A stretch of DNA of 64,000 bases, taken from NCBI RefSeq assembly GCF_003313385.1, contig NZ_QMHN01000001.1:1414097-1478096 (forward strand). Reading direction: 5' to 3'. Under the pieces are notes generated by a model that saw nothing but the letters and a program-made list of their open reading frames with translations, searched no databases and was not told where the DNA came from. The DNA comes from Pedobacter chitinilyticus (GTDB lineage: Bacteria > Bacteroidota > Bacteroidia > Sphingobacteriales > Sphingobacteriaceae). This document shows, piece after piece, positions 17,289 to 27,405 of the stretch. The position numbers and the translations under genes were made by a program. How positions within the stretch are numbered: the stretch's first letter is position 1; each line of letters starts with the position of its first letter.

Positions 17289-17320
17289 AAAAAAAGCTCC
17301 CCATTTTCATGAGGAGCTTT
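17289..17320 (-). terminator. terminator of tRNA-Met
   Basis: On the minus strand the stem AAAGCTCC / GGAGCTTT ends in a run of T (the A-run at 17289-17295). It begins two nt after the 3' end of the tRNA. Confidence 0.85.
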
Positions 17321-17321
17321 G

Positions 17322-17395
17322 TGGGCCATGATGGGCTCGAACCATCGACCAAAAGATTATGAGTCTTCTACTCTAACCAACTGAGCTAATGGCCC
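17322..17395 (-). tRNA. tRNA-Met (anticodon CAT)
   Basis: 74-nt cloverleaf on the minus strand. Acceptor stem GGGCCAT / ATGGCCC, D-arm AGCTCAGTTGGTTAGAGT, anticodon loop CTCATAA giving CAT, and T-arm with GGTTCGAGCCC. The discriminator is A and CCA is not encoded. A CAT anticodon could also be lysidine-type tRNA-Ile, but the acceptor and anticodon stems look like elongator Met. The first base pair (G-C) rules out the initiator form. Confidence 0.9.
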
Positions 17396-17461
17396 TGCTA
17401 AAACACTGTTAGGTTTTGCGAGTGCAATGTTACATATTTGCATCGAATTTTGGAACTATAA

Positions 17462-18103
17462 ATGGAAAAAATTAAAAATATTATCTTCGATTACGGCAAT
17501 GTGATCTTTGCTATCGACTTCATACGCACCCAAAACGCTCTTGCACAACTAGGTATTCCCAATGTGGCCGAGTTCTTTGCACACAAGGGCCACAACCAGT
17601 TATTTGATGATTTTGAAACTGGAAGCATTAGCCCTGCCCAATTTAGAGATGGCATTAGAAAAGTAGCCGAAAAATTAGAACTTACCGACCAGCAGATTGA
17701 CGACGCTTGGAACAGCTTGTTAATAGGCGTATCAGGCAACAACCACGATGTACTGTTAGAAGTAAAAGCAAAATATCGTACCTTTTTATTGAGCAACAAC
17801 AACAAAATCCACTACGACTGGATCATTGCCTACTTGCAAAAAGACTTTGGCTTCAACAATTACGACGATTTCTTCGAAAGGGCTTATTTCTCGCAAGACA
17901 CCACGATGCGCAAGCCCAACCCTGCCATTTTTGAAATGGTGCTCAAAGAAAACAACCTCAATCCCGAAGAAACCCTGTTCATCGACGATAGTCCACAACA
18001 CATTGAGGGCGCCAAAAAAGCAGGCCTAAACACCTTGCTCATGAACGTGCACCCTGAACATTTACGCGATTTTTTAGTAAGCCATCAACTGCTGCAAGCC
18101 TAA
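17462..18103 (+). CDS. HAD-superfamily (subfamily IA) hydrolase
   Basis: 213 residues, cytoplasmic. HAD motif I is IIFDYGNVIF with nucleophile D10; G12 stands where a general-acid Asp often is, as in the YihX/epoxide-hydrolase-N-terminal group that reads DxGxV. Motif II is FLLSNNN, the motif III lysine lies in MRKPNPAIFEMVL, and motif IV is TLFIDDSPQHIEGAKKAG. A four-helix cap lies between residues 20 and 85. Probably a phosphatase on small sugar phosphates, but the substrate cannot be read. It stands alone between tRNA-Met (opposite strand) and the DUF6266 gene (opposite strand). Confidence 0.88.
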   Translation: MEKIKNIIFDYGNVIFAIDFIRTQNALAQLGIPNVAEFFAHKGHNQLFDDFETGSISPAQFRDGIRKVAEKLELTDQQIDDAWNSLLIGVSGNNHDVLLEVKAKYRTFLLSNNNKIHYDWIIAYLQKDFGFNNYDDFFERAYFSQDTTMRKPNPAIFEMVLKENNLNPEETLFIDDSPQHIEGAKKAGLNTLLMNVHPEHLRDFLVSHQLLQA

Positions 18104-18133
18104 GCCTCTTCTTTTAAGGTACTGGCACCACGG

Positions 18134-18757
18134 CTAGCTCCCCAAATATACGCTGTCCGACTGCGAAAGCCTGTCGGCAGCGCTAAAAGCTAGGTAAAGC
18201 TGATAAGTTCCTGGCCTCACTTTATCCACTTCTAAGCTAAATGACCCAGTGGCCCTAAACGCTCCTGTGTCAAAAAACATCGCAAACCCTCTTTCAACAT
18301 CATAAGCCATAGGCATTGCAAAATCATAAGGATGTTCATTGCCCTTTCTTTTGTGATCCCATGAAAACAAAAACTCACCAACACTCGTTTGCGTTACGGT
18401 AATGCCCTGCGGTAAAGGTAATTTTCCCGAACTTACTTTCACTTTCTCTGGTAATACCCGCCAAACACCCTCCTCTAGCACCATAGCCTCACGCAGTAAA
18501 TAAGATTTTGCGGCGACAAAACCTTCAGAGGTTTCACTATAGTTTTTAAAGCCCGCTCGTACATAGCCCACTAGTGGCCTCAACCAAGCTTGTGCTACAC
18601 CAAACTTGTCGCGATTGAGCTGTTCTTTAGCACTAATGTTTTTAGTGCGTCGTTTGTAAGGACCTTTGACATAAGCCTTACCTTTTCTGTGTGACCCAAT
18701 GATGGACCCTACTTTCCCAATAAAAGGACCATTAATTCCGTTGATAAGTTTTCCCAT
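18134..18757 (-). CDS. DUF6266 family protein
   Basis: 207 residues. The start MGKLINGINGPFIGKVGSIIGSHRKGKAYVKG is characteristic of the Bacteroidota family DUF6266: a glycine-rich KvGsiigs stretch, then RTKNISAKEQLNRDKF. The C-terminal half looks all-beta (VGEFLFSWDHKRKGNEHPYDFAMPMAYD, GSFSLEVDKVRPGTYQLYLAFSAAD). No signal peptide. The function of the family is unknown. The region just upstream of its start carries three 11-bp phased direct repeats. It is isolated, with convergent HAD and co-oriented TonB-plug-like neighbours that look unrelated. Confidence 0.8.
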   Translation of the reverse strand: MGKLINGINGPFIGKVGSIIGSHRKGKAYVKGPYKRRTKNISAKEQLNRDKFGVAQAWLRPLVGYVRAGFKNYSETSEGFVAAKSYLLREAMVLEEGVWRVLPEKVKVSSGKLPLPQGITVTQTSVGEFLFSWDHKRKGNEHPYDFAMPMAYDVERGFAMFFDTGAFRATGSFSLEVDKVRPGTYQLYLAFSAADRLSQSDSVYLGS

Positions 18758-18842
18758 ATGACCTCCATCATAATGAATAGATGATTACTAGTTCTAATTT
18801 AACACTATTTAAACAAAAATCATAACAAGATAAAATAAGAAG

Positions 18843-18911
18843 TAAACAGGAATTTTTTCCCTCTTTTGGCCGAGTTTCATCCGAGTTTCATGCGAGTTTG
18901 ATCCCTGTTTA
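18843..18911. repeat. three 11-bp-phased direct repeats inside an inverted repeat
   Basis: CGAGTTTCAT at 18871-18880 and 18882-18891 and CGAGTTTGAT at 18893-18902, with a constant period of 11 bp. They are enclosed by TAAACAGG (18843-18850) and CCTGTTTA (18904-18911). They lie about 115 bp upstream of the DUF6266 start on the minus strand. The rest of the 18758-19089 gap holds no ORF or clear promoter. Confidence 0.7.
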
Positions 18912-19089
18912 TTTAAAAGATGACCATATGCTTTTAGCTTGATTTTAGGTCAACATCCAAAGCCATGATCGGCCAACATTAATCAACTTTCTTTAGGTCA
19001 ATCAGGAAAATAACAAAGTCGGGCAGTACAGCAAGAAAAACAAACTTTATTCTCATCATTTGAGGAAGAAACAAAAGCCGTACAGACCA

Positions 19090-20391
19090 CTAACGCTTTT
19101 TCTCGCTTAAGGCTTCGTGATTTTTTAACGCATTGTTGGTAGTTGCTGTTCGAGGAACATGGGGTTCGTAGTCGGCAGGTAAATAAGAAGCAAGTCTTTT
19201 TCCCAACATAAAACCGTCCATTCTCCAATTTTGGGATATTGGATTGCCAAAATATGAAATCATTAATGGGGTTGCATCGGTTAGCTTCATTAATGTTTCT
19301 ACTTTTTTAGCCTCTCGTTTATCGTATCGTTTGTTAAAGTAGCTGGTATGCATAGCTAATTTCTTGCCATCTCTAATATAGGTAACCATAATGGTATCAG
19401 GGAAGTTTAGCTCGAACAGATGATTCACAGTATCCTTTTTAAGATATTTATACAAATCCAGCGTATCTAATTTCCTACTTAAATAATTTGCAGCGGCCAA
19501 TTGCTTCTTGTAGTATTTTAAACTATCCTCATTACCAACCAAATCTTCTAAATTTACATTTATAGCAAATGATTTATGCTTGAGCGTTTCATTTTTTAGA
19601 TGATTTATTAGTTGCTTAACCCTGAGTTTCTCTAAATTTTCAACTTCAGTATATCGATAAATACCAAATCCCTCTTCGCTTAAAGATCTATTGATTAAGG
19701 ATTTAAAAAAATGGGCTTTAGACCCCTGATAAACCCAGTTTGTCGTGATTTGCATACTTTCTAAAGAACTATTTGATTTTGTTGGCTCAAAAAACAAGGT
19801 AGACCTATAGCTTAAATATTCTTTTTCAACATTGTATTTAAACTCCTCCAAATCAACTTTAATTAAGTATCCAAGCCTATCATTAATGACCCAAATTGGT
19901 TCAAAACTAGAAGCACTCAGTACCTGCTCTTCTCGATCGAAATAAAATTTAATCACTTTTGGATTGAGTACTACATTGAGACCATATTGTTTTGAATAGT
20001 AATCATGCGTATCATCAGACATTAACAACCTAGTGAATAAAGCCCCCCATTTTTCCCATCCATTTTTATCGCCGATTACAACTTCTTTCAAAGTATTATC
20101 TATGGGCTTTAATAGAATTTTAAAATTTTGTTGCGGAATCTCCTTCAAAATCACTTTATAGTAACCTACACAGGAGACTACCAGTTCGGCATTAGTACTA
20201 TTAGTGGTAATATAAAACCTGCCCGCCACATTGGTTTTTGTGCCAACTTGCGTTTCGTTAAAGTAAACACTGGCATTTTCAATAGGTTGCCCAGTTTCGG
20301 CATCGGCCACCCTACCTACGGCCGTAAGTTGCGCTAAACTTTTAAGAGAAAAAAACAACAAGAAGAGCGAGCAATTGAGCTTAAAAAACAT
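19090..20391 (-). CDS. carboxypeptidase-D-regulatory-like domain protein, exported
   Basis: 433 residues from ATG 20391 (the frame also has a TTG two codons upstream). Signal peptide ends KSLAQ. The N-terminal CarboxypepD_reg-like beta-sandwich (about 22-95) reads VGRVADAETGQPIENASVYFNETQVGTKTNVAGRFYI and ends near LKEVVIGDK, as in TonB-dependent receptor N-termini. The rest is a helical and charged domain without receptor barrel features (KYLKKDTVNHLFELNFPD, RYDKREAKKVETLMKLTDATPLM). Such proteins are common in Bacteroidota and of unknown role, probably periplasmic or at the outer membrane. It diverges from the DUF962 gene. No operon partner. Confidence 0.75.
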   Translation of the reverse strand: MFFKLNCSLFLLFFSLKSLAQLTAVGRVADAETGQPIENASVYFNETQVGTKTNVAGRFYITTNSTNAELVVSCVGYYKVILKEIPQQNFKILLKPIDNTLKEVVIGDKNGWEKWGALFTRLLMSDDTHDYYSKQYGLNVVLNPKVIKFYFDREEQVLSASSFEPIWVINDRLGYLIKVDLEEFKYNVEKEYLSYRSTLFFEPTKSNSSLESMQITTNWVYQGSKAHFFKSLINRSLSEEGFGIYRYTEVENLEKLRVKQLINHLKNETLKHKSFAINVNLEDLVGNEDSLKYYKKQLAAANYLSRKLDTLDLYKYLKKDTVNHLFELNFPDTIMVTYIRDGKKLAMHTSYFNKRYDKREAKKVETLMKLTDATPLMISYFGNPISQNWRMDGFMLGKRLASYLPADYEPHVPRTATTNNALKNHEALSEKKR

Positions 20392-20403
20392 ATGCAAGAG
20401 GGT

Positions 20404-20411
20404 TATATTTG
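20404..20411 (+). promoter_or_regulatory. -7 promoter element before the DUF962 gene
   Basis: TATATTTG matches TAnnTTTG exactly, 35 nt upstream of the ATG at 20447. No good -33 element sits at the expected spacing. Confidence 0.35.
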
Positions 20412-20446
20412 CGCAATAATTACTAACTTAACAAAAAACCACGTTA

Positions 20447-20764
20447 ATGGAAGCCAAAAAGTACAAATCGTTGCAAGAGTTTTACCCTTTTTACCTAAGC
20501 GAACACCAAAACACCACTAGCCGTATCTTACATTTTATAGGTACTGCATTGGTGGTACTTTCGCTCATTACAGGAGTACTTTTTCATGATTGGCGCTTTT
20601 TATTGGTCATCCCCTTTTTAGGCTATGGCTTTGCTTGGGTAGGACATTTCTTTTTTGAAAAGAACAAACCCGCTACCTTTCAATATCCTGGTTACAGTTT
20701 GGCTAGCGATTTCATGCTATTTTGGGATTTGCTTAGCGGAAAACAAAATTTTAAAGTGAAATAG
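20447..20764 (+). CDS. DUF962/Mpo1-like membrane protein
   Basis: 105 residues. Begins YKSLQEFYPFYLSEHQNTTSRILHFIGTAL, containing the conserved H and N residues (HQN and RxLHFxG) of the DUF962/YGL010w family. Two or more membrane segments follow (ALVVLSLITGVLF, FLLVIPFLGYGFAWVGHFFFEKN) with the signature GYxFAWxGHFxFEKNxPATFxxPxxSLxSDFxMFWDxLxGK. The yeast member Mpo1 is an Fe(II)-dependent 2-hydroxy fatty-acid dioxygenase, and its key histidines (LHFIG, GHFFFE) are present here. The bacterial role is inferred from this. Inner-membrane protein; single gene upstream of katG. Confidence 0.85.
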   Translation: MEAKKYKSLQEFYPFYLSEHQNTTSRILHFIGTALVVLSLITGVLFHDWRFLLVIPFLGYGFAWVGHFFFEKNKPATFQYPGYSLASDFMLFWDLLSGKQNFKVK

Positions 20765-20795
20765 CTTTTACCTATTAGCCCATAGATAAAAGCAC

Positions 20796-20827
20796 TTTGA
20801 TAGGGCAAGACCACAACCGTATCTTTA
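20796..20827 (+). promoter_or_regulatory. candidate katG promoter
   Basis: TTTG at 20796-20799, a 20-nt spacer, and TATCTTTA at 20820-20827 (one mismatch to TAnnTTTG). This predicts a start near 20834 and a 5' leader of about 110 nt that includes a 15-residue mini-ORF. Confidence 0.45.
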
Positions 20828-20850
20828 TCATTATTCAAAAAGGTATGGAC

Positions 20851-20898
20851 ATGGAAAACAAAACAAACAGCGAAATGTCTTTCCAATGCCTGCATTAG
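20851..20898 (+). other. leader mini-ORF resembling the katG N-terminus
   Basis: ATG GAA AAC AAA begins a 15-codon frame reading MENKTNSEMSFQCLH then TAG. The real katG start 94 nt further on reads [14 protein letters not shown]. The two share MENK, an S-containing acidic stretch and a C-x-x-H-like end. It looks like a duplicated, decayed start of katG, or a leader peptide in the katG 5' UTR. Confidence 0.4.
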
Positions 20899-20938
20899 GC
20901 CATTGGGAAATACCAATACATCATTAACAAAAAATTGA

Positions 20939-23218
<2,280 letters not shown>

Positions 23219-23241
23219 AAACTTGTTATAAAATAGTAATC

Positions 23242-23284
23242 ATCCCTAGTCCATTGCTTTTTAGAAGTAGGGCTAGGGATTTTT
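23242..23284 (+). terminator. katG terminator
   Basis: Stem ATCCCTAG (23242-23249) / CTAGGGAT (23273-23280) followed by TTTT. The loop itself can pair partly. Confidence 0.75.
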
Positions 23285-23398
23285 ATTTAACTACTTATAC
23301 CTCCCCCTGCCCCCTCCAAAGGGGGATATGGTTACTGCGACTATTGAAACTGTTGCAACAACCCACTTCCTTTGTCGTTATCTCTGCACTAACTTTCT

Positions 23399-23698
23399 CG
23401 TCATCTCGACTGTGCCTGTCCCGACTTTTCGGGAGAGAGATCTTTGAAGGTCGGTTAATCGTTTAACTGGTTAATTGTTTTTAGGAAATAGTGGCTAGTG
23501 ACGGTAGCTAGTCATTTTGCGCCAATCTTTCCTACATCGTCATCTCGACCGTAGCGGAGAGATCTTTGAAGGTCGGCTAATCGTTTAACTGGTTAATTGT
23601 TTTTAGGGAATAGTGGCTAGTGACGGTAGCTAGTCATTTTACGCCAATCTTTCCTACATCGTCATCTCGACCGTAATGGAGAGATCTAACGATTAAAT
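23399..23698. repeat. tandem repeat with 122-bp unit, about 2.3 copies
   Basis: Units start CGTCATCTCGAC at 23399, 23538 and 23660 and run through GAAGGTCGG, GTTTAACTGGTTAATTG and GTGACGGTAGCTAGTCATTT. The second unit is 122 bp. The first is longer because it carries TGTGCCTGTCCCGACTTTTCGGGA in place of a shorter segment, which is also found near 25748. The third breaks off after about 39 bp. Confidence 0.8.
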
Positions 23699-23810
23699 TA
23701 TCAAGCACCTCCCCCTGCCCCCTCCAAAGGGGGAGATAGTTACAGCTAAACAAAACTTTTATTAGCATTTTGGGCGACAACAACCTCCCAAGAATTCCTA
23801 CGTCCTTCCT

Positions 23811-23880
23811 GTCATTCCGAGCATAGCGAGGAATCTACAAGTACACATGAATAGAGATTCCTCACTATGCTCGGAATGAC
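23811..23880. repeat. REP-like palindrome (GTCATTCCGAGC family)
   Basis: Two arms of about 26 nt (starting GTCATTCCGAGCATAG, ending CTATGCTCGGAATGAC) are nearly perfect inverted copies with a loop of about 18 nt. Same general family as the elements at 32254-32355, 35683-35784 and 51413-51498. Confidence 0.85.
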
Positions 23881-24262
23881 AAAGCTATGTTCAGAATGAC
23901 AAACCAAACGAACTAAGCTTCCAAACCATGTTAGTCCTTTAATTGTAACAATATCCTCGAAATTTGCTTTTCACCAATAACAAACCCATATTTGCTTCCA
24001 TGTGCAAAACAACAGCATCCGTGGTAACCCGCACTTTCTTTACGAAGAAGGAGGCTACCGCCATGCCTTTTGCTCATCCCGCAAAGCGAAATTTCTGCAT
24101 GCCCTCAAATCCTGCATTGCTTAACCAAAGCAAGGATTTTATTAACTAAACCCCGATTTCTAATTCTTCTCTTAGCGATTTCGGGGGATAACCATCTCTG
24201 AAAATATTTTTTTATGCCTTTCTCATTCGAGAGGCTGATCTATTCATTTAAACTTATTGAAA

Positions 24263-24655
24263 ATGGAAACAAAATCAATTTTATTATCTAAAAGCGACTA
24301 CAAATTTTTAAGCGAACATTTGGAAAAAGCAGTCATGAGCGACTACAACAAATCTCGTCTCAAACAAGAAATTAAAAATGCCAAAATCTTCGAGGATACG
24401 GATCTTCCTACTGATGTCGTTTCATTATATACGGAAGCACAAATTGAAAGTACCGAGAATGGTCAACAATTTGTCTTTAAACTAGTTTTACCCAAGGATG
24501 CCAATATAAAACAGCAAAAAGTATCTATATTTGCACCCATTAGCATTGCATTGTTAGGTTACCAAACGGGCGACTTGATTCAATGGGAAATGCCCGACGG
24601 GATTAAAGAGTTCAAGATTATGGCGGTGAGAAAATTAGAGGAACACGAACACTAG
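24263..24655 (+). CDS. GreA/GreB C-terminal-like (Rnk-type) protein
   Basis: 130 residues from ATG 24263 (a TTG two codons upstream is less likely). The N-terminal part is a short helix pair (SKSDYKFLSEHLEKAVMSDYNKSRLKQEIKNAKIF), much shorter than the GreA coiled coil. The C-terminal FKBP-like domain reads SLYTEAQIESTENGQQFVFKLVLP, KVSIFAPISIALLGYQTGDLIQWEMPDGIKEFKIMAV. The motif P-I-(S/G)-x-A-L-x-G-x-x-x-G-D matches the GreA/GreB/Rnk C-domain. Such proteins bind the RNA polymerase secondary channel or, as Rnk, modulate nucleotide metabolism. Without a full coiled coil it should not stimulate transcript cleavage (inference). Single gene. Confidence 0.85.
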   Translation: METKSILLSKSDYKFLSEHLEKAVMSDYNKSRLKQEIKNAKIFEDTDLPTDVVSLYTEAQIESTENGQQFVFKLVLPKDANIKQQKVSIFAPISIALLGYQTGDLIQWEMPDGIKEFKIMAVRKLEEHEH

Positions 24656-24705
24656 CCTGAATAATGCACAGCTAACCATGCTATTCCTTTTTACGATTGA
24701 AAATC

Positions 24706-24828
24706 ATGAATGCAGAGAAAGTAGAAAAATTCAAAAAATGGATCAAGAAAATTGGTTTCTGGGGTTTTCTATTCTTTTTGGTAAAGGGCTTGGTATGGTT
24801 AGCTGTCGGTTATTTCATTGTGAAATAG
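24706..24828 (+). CDS. 40-residue single-span membrane protein
   Basis: ATG at 24706, stop at 24826-24828. A basic amphipathic N-terminus (MNAEKVEKFKKWIKKIGF) is followed by one membrane segment (WGFLFFLVKGLVWLAVGYFIV) and a final Lys. The positive-inside rule places the N-terminus in the cytoplasm. The composition is that of a genuine mini membrane protein, and I have the impression similar short proteins occur in other Sphingobacteriaceae. Function unknown. It sits 50 nt after the Rnk-like gene and 69 nt before the AAA_28 ATPase, all on the plus strand. Confidence 0.65.
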   Translation: MNAEKVEKFKKWIKKIGFWGFLFFLVKGLVWLAVGYFIVK

Positions 24829-24897
24829 CCCTTCTCAAAATGAGCTACGGCATTTAAAAGCGGCTTCATTTTCAAATCAATATCAGATCGTAAATTT

Positions 24898-25446
24898 ATG
24901 CACACCAACTTATTCGTCATTACGGGTGGGCCTGGCGTGGGCAAAACCACACTCATTAACGAACTAAAAGACGCAGGTTTTTTAGTAGTGGAAGAAGACG
25001 CGAGAAAAATCATCCAACAGCAGATGCTTAAGGATGGTGACGCACTGCCATGGAAAAACAAAACGCTTTATGCAAAACTGATGTTGGAGGCTTCCGTAAG
25101 TTCTTATCAGGCCATTAAAGAAATGCAACGCTCAAAGCCTGTATTTTTCGACAGAGGGATTTTAGATGCGATTTGCTACATGAACATGGAGAAGATTCCT
25201 ATTCCACCAGCAATGAAAGCTATGGCACTTGCTCATTCCTATACTAGCAAAGTTTTCATCCTACCACCATGGGAAGAAATTTACAAAACCGATAAGGAAC
25301 GTAAGCAAACTTGGGAAGAAGCAGTATTTACTTTCAAAAGAATGAAGGAAACTTATCTTAGTTACGGTTATGAGGTGATTGAAGTCCCCAAAGCAACTGT
25401 AGGACTTCGTCGAGCTTTTATAGAAAAAGAGATTGAGACATTTTGA
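24898..25446 (+). CDS. AAA_28-type P-loop ATPase/kinase-like protein
   Basis: 182 residues. Walker A FVITGGPGVGKTTLINELK lies at the N-terminus. A second motif EEDARKIIQQQ and the switch-like VFFDRGILDAICYM (DRG, a Walker-B-like position) match the AAA_28/NadR-like NTPase group. The C-terminal half contains VFILPPWEEIYKTDKERKQTWEEAVFTFKRMKETYLSYGYEVIEVPK, typical of the family. These proteins are predicted ATPases or kinases with no settled role. Cytoplasmic. The start codon directly follows TAAATTT, so a leaderless transcript is possible. A repeat-rich gap follows. Confidence 0.85.
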   Translation: MHTNLFVITGGPGVGKTTLINELKDAGFLVVEEDARKIIQQQMLKDGDALPWKNKTLYAKLMLEASVSSYQAIKEMQRSKPVFFDRGILDAICYMNMEKIPIPPAMKAMALAHSYTSKVFILPPWEEIYKTDKERKQTWEEAVFTFKRMKETYLSYGYEVIEVPKATVGLRRAFIEKEIETF

Positions 25447-25920
25447 TTAAAGAACAAAGAATAAAGACCGATGCGGTTATATTAAATCTTTGCTCCTCTC
25501 CTTATTCCTTACCCCTCATCAGCTCCATTCCTGTCATCCCGGCTCTTCTGGACAGGCACAGTAGAGATGACGGCTGTTTACCTCCTCCTACCCCCTCCAA
25601 AAGGGGGATATTGGGTACTGCTCCTTATTCCTTGCTCTCAATTTAGCTCCATTCCCGTCATCCCGACCGTAGCGGAGGGATCTTTGGACTTGGTAATTAT
25701 GGAATAACTAGTACTTGCTTACCTGATCGGTATATTCAAGGATCTCTCTCCCGAAAAGTCGGGATAGGCACAGCCCAGATGATGGAACTGTTTACCTCCC
25801 CCTGCCCCCTCCAAAGGGGGATATTGGGTAGTGCGCCTTAATCCTTCTTCCTTCTTCCTTGTTCCTTAATCTTTGCTCCTTATTCCTTATTCCTTATTCC
25901 TTACTCCTAGCTCCTGTTAT
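25447..25920. repeat. repeat-filled gap after the AAA_28 gene
   Basis: No real gene. It contains REP-like half elements (GTCATCCCG... near 25535-25574 and 25656-25790), two more copies of the CCTCC-CCCCCTCCAAAGGGGGATATTGGGTA element (25580-25617 and 25794-25830), and a run of degenerate ATTCCTT heptamers (about 25845-25915). A 67-codon frame at 25443 only translates these repeats. Confidence 0.75.
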
Positions 25921-27105
25921 CTAAATCCCTCTTCTACTCTTCTCTCTGCTAATTAAAGAAAGTTCTCTGCTCGTTTGGCCAGCTACCGAAGTATTTTCTT
26001 GGGCCCTTCTGAACAAGTAAGGCATTACCGCTTTAATAGGTCCGTAAGGAACATATTTAGCTACGTTGTAACCTACGTTAGACAAGTTAAAGCTTAAATT
26101 ATCGCTCATTCCCAATAACTGAGCAAAATAAACATGCGGGTGATTATGGGCAATGTCATTGGCATCAATCAGTTCCGTCAATAAGCGACTGCTTTCCTCG
26201 TTATGCGTACCACACACAAAACCAATGCGGTCAATATTGGCTACACAGAAACGCAAAGCTTCATTATAATCCTTATCGGTTGCGGCTTTATCTGGTTGTA
26301 TTGGCGATAGATAGCCCATTTCTTCGGCACGTTTACGTTCCTTTTCCATATAAGCACCACGAACCAATTTGGCACCTAAAATAAAATCTGCTTCCTTGGC
26401 AATCAAAAGATCAGCCTGTAAACTAGTCAGTTTATCGTGACGGTAAATTTGATAGGTATTGAAAACAATCAGCTGTTCTTTATTGAACTTCATCATCATT
26501 TCTATAGCCAACAAATCAATGGTATCCTGTATCCAAGTCTCCTCGGCATCAATCATTACGGGCACCTTTCTTTCGTAAGCGGTACGGCAAATTTTCTCAC
26601 AACGTTGTTTTACACGCTCAAATTCCGCTTTCTCGGTAGCATTTAGCTCTTGCTTAGCATCCAATTTTTCCAATAGTGCAAATCGGCCAATGCCAGTTAC
26701 CTTAAAAACGGTGATTGGAATTCTTGGATCACCATCAGCACGTACAATGGTTCTAATGATTTCTTCGCAGGTAAAATCAAATACATGCTCCTCATCCTCG
26801 CCCTCAACCGAGTAATCTAAAATAGTGCCCACCTTACCTTGGTGCAATTGCTCAATCGTGTGTTCGCATTCGGCAATCGTTTCGCCACCGCAAAACTGTT
26901 TGAAAATAGTGGCTTTAATAGCACCTTGAATAGGCAAACCCACATTTAACATAAAATTGGTGATGGGAGGACCAACTTTAGTCAAAAAATTACTCCCTAT
27001 GATTTTAAACAACCAGTAGGCTTGCTTTAATTCAGCATCAGATTTTTGTCGAAACGCGACTTCAGTGTTATTGAAGTCTATTTTTTGCTTGGGGGAAGCA
27101 TCCAT
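25921..27105 (-). CDS. proline dehydrogenase
   Basis: 394 residues, a monofunctional ProDH of the Bacteroidota type. The FAD-binding (beta/alpha)8 barrel spans about 100-380. Signature elements: VPVMIDAEETWIQD, FNTYQIYRHDKL, AKLVRGAYMEKERKRAEEMGY, FVCGTHNEESSRLL, VYFAQLLGMSDNLSFNL and YVPYGPIKAVMPYLFRRAQENTS. The RGAY-x-x-x-E-R and the terminal Y-x-P-Y-G-x-x-x-x-x-x-P-Y-L-x-R-R-x-x-E-N motifs bind FAD and proline. It oxidises proline to pyrroline-5-carboxylate and passes electrons to quinone at the inner membrane. P5C dehydrogenase is not nearby. Divergent from the S4-aroB genes. Confidence 0.95.
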   Translation of the reverse strand: MDASPKQKIDFNNTEVAFRQKSDAELKQAYWLFKIIGSNFLTKVGPPITNFMLNVGLPIQGAIKATIFKQFCGGETIAECEHTIEQLHQGKVGTILDYSVEGEDEEHVFDFTCEEIIRTIVRADGDPRIPITVFKVTGIGRFALLEKLDAKQELNATEKAEFERVKQRCEKICRTAYERKVPVMIDAEETWIQDTIDLLAIEMMMKFNKEQLIVFNTYQIYRHDKLTSLQADLLIAKEADFILGAKLVRGAYMEKERKRAEEMGYLSPIQPDKAATDKDYNEALRFCVANIDRIGFVCGTHNEESSRLLTELIDANDIAHNHPHVYFAQLLGMSDNLSFNLSNVGYNVAKYVPYGPIKAVMPYLFRRAQENTSVAGQTSRELSLISREKSRRGI

Positions 27106-27183
27106 TTTTATATGTATTTAGTCAGAACGCTGCAAAAATATAAATAACTAGCCATCTAAGCACGAAAGACTTTCAAATAATCG

Positions 27184-27191
27184 TAAATTTG
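27184..27191 (+). promoter_or_regulatory. -7 promoter element abutting the S4-aroB operon
   Basis: TAAATTTG, an exact TAnnTTTG match, ends 7 nt before the ATG at 27199. Transcription would start at or next to the start codon. No clear -33 box. Confidence 0.35.
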
Positions 27192-27198
27192 CGCCGCC

Positions 27199-27405
27199 AT
27201 GATTAAATTTAAACTTGAAGGAGAATTTATTCCCTTAATCGCATTGCTAAAAGCTACTTCGTTGGTACAGAGTGGCGGAGAGGCACAGTCTATCGTAGAA
27301 GAAGGTCTAGTTAAAGTTAACGGTACCACCGAAGATCGTAAACGCTTAAAGGTGCGTGTTGGTGATAAAGTTGAATTTATGGGCAAAATAATTGAAGTGA
27401 TTTAA
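27199..27405 (+). CDS. S4-domain RNA-binding protein (YbcJ-like)
   Basis: 68 residues, nearly all one S4 fold: FIPLIALLKATSLVQSGGEAQSIVEEGLVKVNGTTEDRKRLKVRVGDKVEF. The hallmark G-G-x-A-x-x-x-V-x-x-G-x-V-x-V-N-G matches the RNA-binding loop. YbcJ-type proteins are thought to bind structured RNA; their role is not settled. Its stop codon overlaps the aroB start by one base (TAATG), so the two are translationally coupled. There is no obvious functional link to the shikimate pathway. Confidence 0.9.
   Translation: MIKFKLEGEFIPLIALLKATSLVQSGGEAQSIVEEGLVKVNGTTEDRKRLKVRVGDKVEFMGKIIEVI

Larger units (their letters stand above)
23285..24262. repeat. long repeat-filled intergenic region
   Basis: About 980 bp without a convincing gene; the frames present translate repeats. 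Contents: two copies of a C/G-rich element CCTCCCCCTGCCCCCTCC-AAAGGGGGA (23300-23330 and 23706-23735), a tandem repeat at 23399-23698, and a long palindrome at 23811-23880. Close to the next gene there is a weak CCCCGA/TCGGGG hairpin near 24150-24187. No promoter was recognised for the downstream gene. Confidence 0.7.

Noticed and set aside
23964..24149. 61-codon ORF in the long repeat region
   Set aside because: No start context, no motif, and it sits in a non-coding repeat-rich gap.
25443..25646. 67-codon ORF on the plus strand
   Set aside because: It translates REP-like and CCCCCTCC repeat sequence; no sensible protein composition.
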